From CAZEAC01 sp964510065 (GTDB lineage: Bacteria > Bdellovibrionota_C > UBA2361 > CAIXSY01), in assembly GCA_964510065.1 (NCBI GenBank), contig CAZEAC010000011.1, positions 1 to 64,000 on the forward strand: 64,000 bases of DNA. The letters are read 5' to 3'. A program made the position numbers and the translations under genes. This document shows, piece by piece, positions 60,288 to 64,000 of the stretch. Position 1 is the stretch's first letter, and every line of letters begins with the position of its first letter. Under the pieces are notes generated by a model, which did no database searches, was not told where the DNA came from, and saw only the letters and a program-made list of their open reading frames with translations.

Positions 60288-61629
60288 TGCGCCGTTCCTT
60301 AAAATATTGCCGAAAACTCTTTGCGGCGAACTTCGGAGTGTGCCCTACCTTTGCCGAAATGTTTGCAAGGAGCATCAGAAGAGGACGAACGACACGAAGC
60401 CGCGACTCGCAATTCGCGAATAGCGACCAAAAGTTGAACAGTACCGACCATATAAAACCGATTCGATTGCGAAAGCGATTCTTTAGAATCAAATGATGCA
60501 ACGGAATATTCACCGGACACACGTCGGCACAAGCCCCGCAAAGCGTAGAAGCTTGTGCAAGATGGCCAGCTTGCTCCTCACCAAAAAGGAAGGGGTTGAT
60601 CGCTGCTCCGATGGGTCCAGGATAAGCTGAATTGTAGCTATGACCTCCAATACTCTTGTATACAGGACAGGCATTCAGACACGCTCCACAGCGAATACAG
60701 CGCAAGGCTTCACGAAATTCGGGATCGCGAAAAAGCTGGCTTCTCCCGTTATCGAGAAGAATGACATACATCGACTCCGGACCCGAAGTTTCACCCTCGC
60801 GACGTGGCCCACGCAACAGAGTATTGTAAGTTGTAAGCCGTTGACCGGTACCGCTTGTTGCAAGGAGCGGCAAGAAGAGCTCCAACTCGTGCATTGAAGG
60901 AAGCACTTTTTCAATACCCGCGAGCACAATATGCACTTTCGGTGTGGCACAACAAAACTGAGCATTGCCTTCGTTTTCAAGAATATGGACCGCCCCTTCC
61001 TTGGCCAAAAGAAAATTCGCGCCTGTGATCCCACAATCAGCCTCTAGAAAAATATCTCGCAAATGATTTCGCGCCGCTGCAACCAGTCCTTCCACATCTT
61101 CGGTGAGTGGAATCCCCAATGTCTTATGAAATAGCTCCGCAATCTCCGCCTTTGATTTGTGCATCGCTGGCGTAACGATATGATACGGCCTTTCGCCGGC
61201 GAGCTGTACAATCAGCTCACCAAGGTCACTTTCCCATACTTCGAGGCCCATTGACTCGAGATGTTTATTAAGCTCGATCTCCTCGCACACCATGGATTTT
61301 GATTTGACCACACGCTTCAAAGAGTGCAGCTGTGTGATCTCTTCAATATGCTTCCTGGCTTCTTCAGCATTCTTGGCCCAAAGCACTACAGCACCACGTC
61401 CAAGCATGGCTCTCTCAAACTGCTCCAATAAATTCGCAAGTCGCGAAAGCACGAAATCTTTCACCGATGCGGCCAGCACTCGCGCCTGTTGCCAATCGCG
61501 AAACTGAGTACCTTTCATATTAGAGACTTGGGAATCGTAGTTGCCAATGACCTTGAGCAGCTTGGCGCGGTGAGTCTGGTCGCGCGCCCGCTTAGTCGCT
61601 TCCCTCTTGAAGAGGTAATACTGCATCAT
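60280..61629 (-). CDS. lutB: Lactate utilisation iron-sulfur protein B
   Basis: The 449-aa protein is LutB-like. An N-terminal LUD domain (about 60-300, with SKSMVCEEIELNKHLESMGLEVWESDLGELIVQLAGERPYHIV and GITGANFLLAKEGAVHILENEGNA) is followed by a ferredoxin part with two 4Fe-4S motifs, CIRCGACLNACPVY and CGACADVCPVNIPL. It carries electrons from lactate oxidation. It overlaps lutA by 4 bases and lutC by 8 bases. Confidence 0.94.
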   Translation of the reverse strand: MMQYYLFKREATKRARDQTHRAKLLKVIGNYDSQVSNMKGTQFRDWQQARVLAASVKDFVLSRLANLLEQFERAMLGRGAVVLWAKNAEEARKHIEEITQLHSLKRVVKSKSMVCEEIELNKHLESMGLEVWESDLGELIVQLAGERPYHIVTPAMHKSKAEIAELFHKTLGIPLTEDVEGLVAAARNHLRDIFLEADCGITGANFLLAKEGAVHILENEGNAQFCCATPKVHIVLAGIEKVLPSMHELELFLPLLATSGTGQRLTTYNTLLRGPRREGETSGPESMYVILLDNGRSQLFRDPEFREALRCIRCGACLNACPVYKSIGGHSYNSAYPGPIGAAINPFLFGEEQAGHLAQASTLCGACADVCPVNIPLHHLILKNRFRNRIGFIWSVLFNFWSLFANCESRLRVVRPLLMLLANISAKVGHTPKFAAKSFRQYFKERRNG

Positions 61630-62390
61630 AGAACAAGCCCCATTGCCTGCGCCGCGAACTCCGCAAGGTGTAACACTTTCATGTTCTTGTTCGAGCGTGA
61701 GACTTCGCCTCGAAGCTGCATGATGCAGCCAGGATCATTAGATACAAGCACTTCGATGCCTTGCGCCTCCGCAGCTTCAATGCGCGACTGCGAAATATTT
61801 TGCGCTACTTCATGGAACCGTGAACAAAAAAGTCCACCGAACCCGCAACACACAGGCGTAAGCTCGCGTTCCTCAAACCCCTCAAGCAGCGGAAAAATCT
61901 GTTTGAGTGTAAGCTGCACTCGAAGTTCCCGAACGGTGTGGCACGATGCATGGTAACCAATTTTTCCGGGAAAAGTGCCTCGAATCTTGGAACCAAGACC
62001 ATGGGCGATGATGAATTCAGAGAGCTCAAATACCTTAAAGCGGAGTGGATCCTGAATGATTTGTGGGTACCAAACTCGAACCATTGCTGCGCAGGATCCC
62101 GAAGGGCACACGACACTAGTATCTTGGCGATGACTCTCACAAAAGCTCCTGGCCACTGTGCGAGCAGGCTCGGCATATCCCGAGTTGAAAGCCGGCTGTC
62201 CACAACAGGTCGCTCCATCGCGCACTGTCACCTCAAAACCAAGCACCTCGAAAAGCGCGACCAACGCTTTGGCCATCTCAGGATAGACCTGGTCGATTAG
62301 GCATGGCGGAAAGATGGTTATCGGAACTTTAGCTGGTTCCTCCTGTTTCTCGATTATCTGCGGCTGCTCTTGCACGTACTGCCTCCCCAT
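61626..62390 (-). CDS. lutA: Lactate utilisation protein A (CCG domains)
   Basis: The 254-aa protein is LutA-like, with two cysteine-rich CCG domains: FPPCLIDQVYPEMAKALVALFEVLGFEVTVRDGATCCGQPAFNSG near the start and YHASCHTVRELRV ... ELTPVCCGFGGLFCSRFHEVA in the second half. These bind an iron-sulfur cluster or interact with the dehydrogenase. It heads lutABC. No lactate permease or LutR-type regulator is visible in the window. Confidence 0.94.
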   Translation of the reverse strand: MGRQYVQEQPQIIEKQEEPAKVPITIFPPCLIDQVYPEMAKALVALFEVLGFEVTVRDGATCCGQPAFNSGYAEPARTVARSFCESHRQDTSVVCPSGSCAAMVRVWYPQIIQDPLRFKVFELSEFIIAHGLGSKIRGTFPGKIGYHASCHTVRELRVQLTLKQIFPLLEGFEERELTPVCCGFGGLFCSRFHEVAQNISQSRIEAAEAQGIEVLVSNDPGCIMQLRGEVSRSNKNMKVLHLAEFAAQAMGLVL

Positions 62391-62432
62391 TTAGAATACT
62401 CACAAGCAAGTACGGAAGGGAAAGGGTTAGTT

Positions 62433-62457
62433 CTAGCCCGCGAAGCTCACCTTGGTT
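62433..62457. repeat. Solo end of a CTAG palindromic element
   Basis: CTAGCCCGCGAAGCTCACC followed by TTGGTT matches the left arm of the element at 28746-28771 (CTAGCCCGCAAATCTCACC...) in 20 of 25 positions. No complementary right arm was seen nearby, so it is a remnant or an isolated end. It lies between lutA and the Nudix-like gene. Confidence 0.5.
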
Positions 62458-62466
62458 AGTCGTGAT

Positions 62467-63369
62467 TTAAGGCGCAAGACGCGCTGAATTACGAATTGAT
62501 CGCTTCGACCGAGAATCGCCCAAAGGACAAAATTCGGGAAGGCTACGCAAATCTTCCGCGGTAAACCGAGTTTTAGAGATCTCGTTCGGCATCCAAGCGA
62601 AATGTGTTTCCATCGCTTTGGTAACTTCAACATATCCGTGGCGTAACCTATTGACCTCACTAAATGGAAGATTCACGTTAACAAAGAAGAATTCCTGATT
62701 CTCAATCATGCCGGGAAAGTTCTTTGAAACCGATACGATATTCGGTTTATGGCTGGTGGTCTGCATTTCGACAATTTTTTCAACTCCAAGCTCCTCACTA
62801 AGTCCGCGCCTTGCCGCTTGGCCCTGTATTTCCCCCGGTTTCATCTTCTCGCCCGGTAAACCACCCATCGAGTAACGCACACGGGTCCGACCGTCCTCGA
62901 AGAAAACCTGCTGCGTTTCGACAATCTTCCACGCCTGGTGATTAATATCTTTGGCGATTACTCTAAAGAGGATCACTCGCGAATGCAGAAATATTTCATT
63001 TCCCTGAATCTGCATCTGGATCTCGCCACTCGCCAACTCGCTTAAAAATTTGGTGAAGCTCTTTGCGTCATCTTTGCCCCATGCATCAAGCTGCACACCA
63101 CAACATTTAAGGGTAAGCTCGATTCTTTGCCGATACAGTGTTGGCTTCGCACATTCGGCTGCACTAGGAAGAAAGGCTTCCGCGCCAGGAATACGAACAA
63201 GTCGCGGATCGCAGACCTCATCCAAAGTAAAAAGATTTCTATCACTAGGGGAGAAAGAAGAGAAAGAAGCACCCTTAAGGATTTGTCGACGACCATCCCT
63301 TTTTGGCACACCGTCGACGCCACTACTTCGGGCGTCTAAGCGAGTAGTAACTAACAACTCATCGCTCAT
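62467..63369 (-). CDS. Nudix-fold-like protein with a degenerate Nudix box
   Basis: The 300-aa protein has a Nudix-like domain at about residues 130-290. The box reads GGLPGEKMKPGEIQGQAARRGLSEELGV. Compared with GX5EX7REUXEEXGU, the first Gly is Glu and the RE pair is Arg-Gly, while the EE-LG end is kept. Hydrolase activity is therefore doubtful. An N-terminal half of about 125 residues (SAAECAKPTLYRQRIELTLKC) is of unknown fold. The ATG at 63369 is preferred over the TTG three codons earlier. It lies upstream of lutABC, 75 bases away, on the same strand, with a repeat remnant between. Confidence 0.7.
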   Translation of the reverse strand: MSDELLVTTRLDARSSGVDGVPKRDGRRQILKGASFSSFSPSDRNLFTLDEVCDPRLVRIPGAEAFLPSAAECAKPTLYRQRIELTLKCCGVQLDAWGKDDAKSFTKFLSELASGEIQMQIQGNEIFLHSRVILFRVIAKDINHQAWKIVETQQVFFEDGRTRVRYSMGGLPGEKMKPGEIQGQAARRGLSEELGVEKIVEMQTTSHKPNIVSVSKNFPGMIENQEFFFVNVNLPFSEVNRLRHGYVEVTKAMETHFAWMPNEISKTRFTAEDLRSLPEFCPLGDSRSKRSIRNSARLAP

Positions 63370-63495
63370 CACGACCAAAGTAAGTGACTATTAAGTTTAA
63401 GTCAATTTAACTTTTGATTAGAATTATATTTTTTATGCTAAACTGGTTGAAAGTTGTGCTTGACTCAGTATTGCTTTTGCTTTACCTTAGATTAA

Positions 63496-63552
63496 ATGAG
63501 CGTATATTCGCTGTCTTTTCTTGTCTCCTTTGTATCTTCCTGGTGGGCGTAA
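63496..63552 (+). CDS. trpL: Trp operon leader peptide with tandem Trp codons
   Basis: An 18-codon frame reads MSVYSLSFLVSFVSSWWA and stops with TAA. The two adjacent TGG codons near the end, 124 bases before trpE, are the pattern of a ribosome-mediated attenuator: stalling at TGG when Trp-tRNA is short would change downstream RNA folding. No clear ribosome binding site precedes the ATG, so translation may be leaderless or weak. The link to trpE and the downstream hairpins makes chance unlikely. Confidence 0.65.
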   Translation: MSVYSLSFLVSFVSSWWA

Positions 63553-63596
63553 GCCCAAAATCTTGAAGTCCGCTCCGGACATTTTACTTATTTTCT
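63545..63596 (+). promoter_or_regulatory. Candidate trp attenuator hairpins
   Basis: TGGGCGTAAGCCCA at 63545-63558 forms a hairpin overlapping the second Trp codon and the stop of the leader peptide. GTCCGCTCCGGAC at 63568-63580 forms a second, followed by ATTTTACTTATTTT, as in a terminator; flanking AAAAT and ATTTT may extend that stem. An antiterminator pairing was not worked out. Confidence 0.5.
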
Positions 63597-63675
63597 TAGA
63601 CTATTTTACTTTCGACTGCGCATTTACTTCGACTGCGGATCGTTAGCATCCTAAGCGATTATAGCTCCTGCAATT

Positions 63676-64000
63676 ATGAATCAAAAAATCACCCTCGAGA
63701 CACATACTCATAGAATGCTCTCAGATCTCACCACACCAGTGAGCCTCTATCTGCGATTGCGTAACCATTTTAAAGACTCCCTTTTGCTCGAAAGCTCAGA
63801 TTACCGCGCGAGCGAGAATAGCTTTTCTTATCTTTGCATCGATCCGCTTTCTTCGATTTCACTTCGCGACGGCATACTTGCAGAGCGCCGATTCAATCAC
63901 CCCGTTCAAACAAGGACGATTTCCGGCCGACACGCAATAACTCGCGCCCTTGAGAGCTATATCGATCAGTTTGCAGTTAAGAAGACCGCGACAATTCCCG
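63676..64000 (+). CDS. trpE: Anthranilate synthase component I, N-terminal part (runs off window)
   Basis: The 108 visible codons match the start of TrpE: TTPVSLYLRLRNHFKDSLLLESSDYRASENSFSYLCIDPLSSI, with the LLESSDYR block of the tryptophan feedback site. The enzyme makes anthranilate from chorismate, the first step of tryptophan synthesis. The gene continues past the window end. The upstream leader peptide suggests control by attenuation. Confidence 0.88.
   Translation, partial: MNQKITLETHTHRMLSDLTTPVSLYLRLRNHFKDSLLLESSDYRASENSFSYLCIDPLSSISLRDGILAERRFNHPVQTRTISGRHAITRALESYIDQFAVKKTATIP

Larger units (their letters stand above)
63370..63675. other. trp leader region
   Basis: This 306-bp gap before trpE is AT-rich. 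It holds a possible -35 box TTGACT at 63460-63465, the leader peptide at 63496-63552, a hairpin at the tandem Trp codons and a terminator-like hairpin at 63568-63580. A near-repeat of TTTACTTTCGACTGCG lies at about 63606-63640. Confidence 0.6.

Overview
The window comes from the chromosome of a Gram-negative, free-living or environmental heterotroph of about 50% GC. Outer-membrane logic is clear: a YdbH-YnbE-YdbL set, periplasmic MsrA, a Tat substrate, and many signal-peptide proteins. Proline/threonine linkers, MopE-type DDDCDG motifs, a Methyltrn_RNA_4 SPOUT enzyme next to trmD and a eukaryote-type hexokinase suggest a deltaproteobacteria-like lineage (Bdellovibrionota, Myxococcota or a candidate phylum). 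This placement is inference. No rRNA, tRNA, CRISPR or phage genes were seen.

Layout. 0-6 kb: a polysaccharide deacetylase and poorly known genes (small membrane protein, a 267-aa protein with a repeated motif, a Tat-exported 523-aa protein, a winged-helix-like protein). 6.4-11.5 kb: citrate synthase, GroES-like protein, membrane PH-domain protein, NarL-type regulator, TetR, SufU and an SCP2 protein. 11.8-18.5 kb: a PQQ sugar dehydrogenase fused to a diheme tail, a heterodimeric ABC exporter and secreted MsrA. 18.5-26.2 kb: a small secreted protein between long inverted repeats, then a two-gene operon of a subtilase and a large secreted protein sharing PT linkers. 26.3-34.7 kb: HD hydrolase, tyrA, tpx, a Fic protein with an altered active site, an HDAC-family deacetylase and a large LamG protein. 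34.8-37.5 kb: a SopB/IpgD-like inositol phosphatase divergent from a doubled Lrp-type regulator. 37.9-49.7 kb: VWA/MopE secreted protein, rpsP-trmD-SPOUT, uppP, glycosyltransferases, LysR and ydbH-ynbE-ydbL. 49.9-58.3 kb: argA-like gene, unknown gene, argB, metallophosphoesterase, nagB, hexokinase and mgtE, all on the minus strand. 58.4-59.7 kb: a Y1 transposase unit. 59.6-64 kb: lutABC, a Nudix-like gene, and the start of trpE behind a leader peptide with tandem Trp codons.

Non-coding structure is the most unusual part. There are at least five copies of a CTCTGTG...CACAGAG palindrome and a second group of larger palindromes, often beginning and ending in CTAG and placed near gene 3' ends. 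In two copies of the second group the core is conserved while stem sequences differ and still pair, which is the pattern expected for a selected RNA or single-stranded DNA fold. A related pair lies in inverted orientation around the small secreted-protein gene at 19.6 kb. The single RAYT-like transposase in the window is a candidate mobiliser, but the link is not shown.

All calls were made by reading the sequence and remembered family motifs. No searches or folding programs were run.
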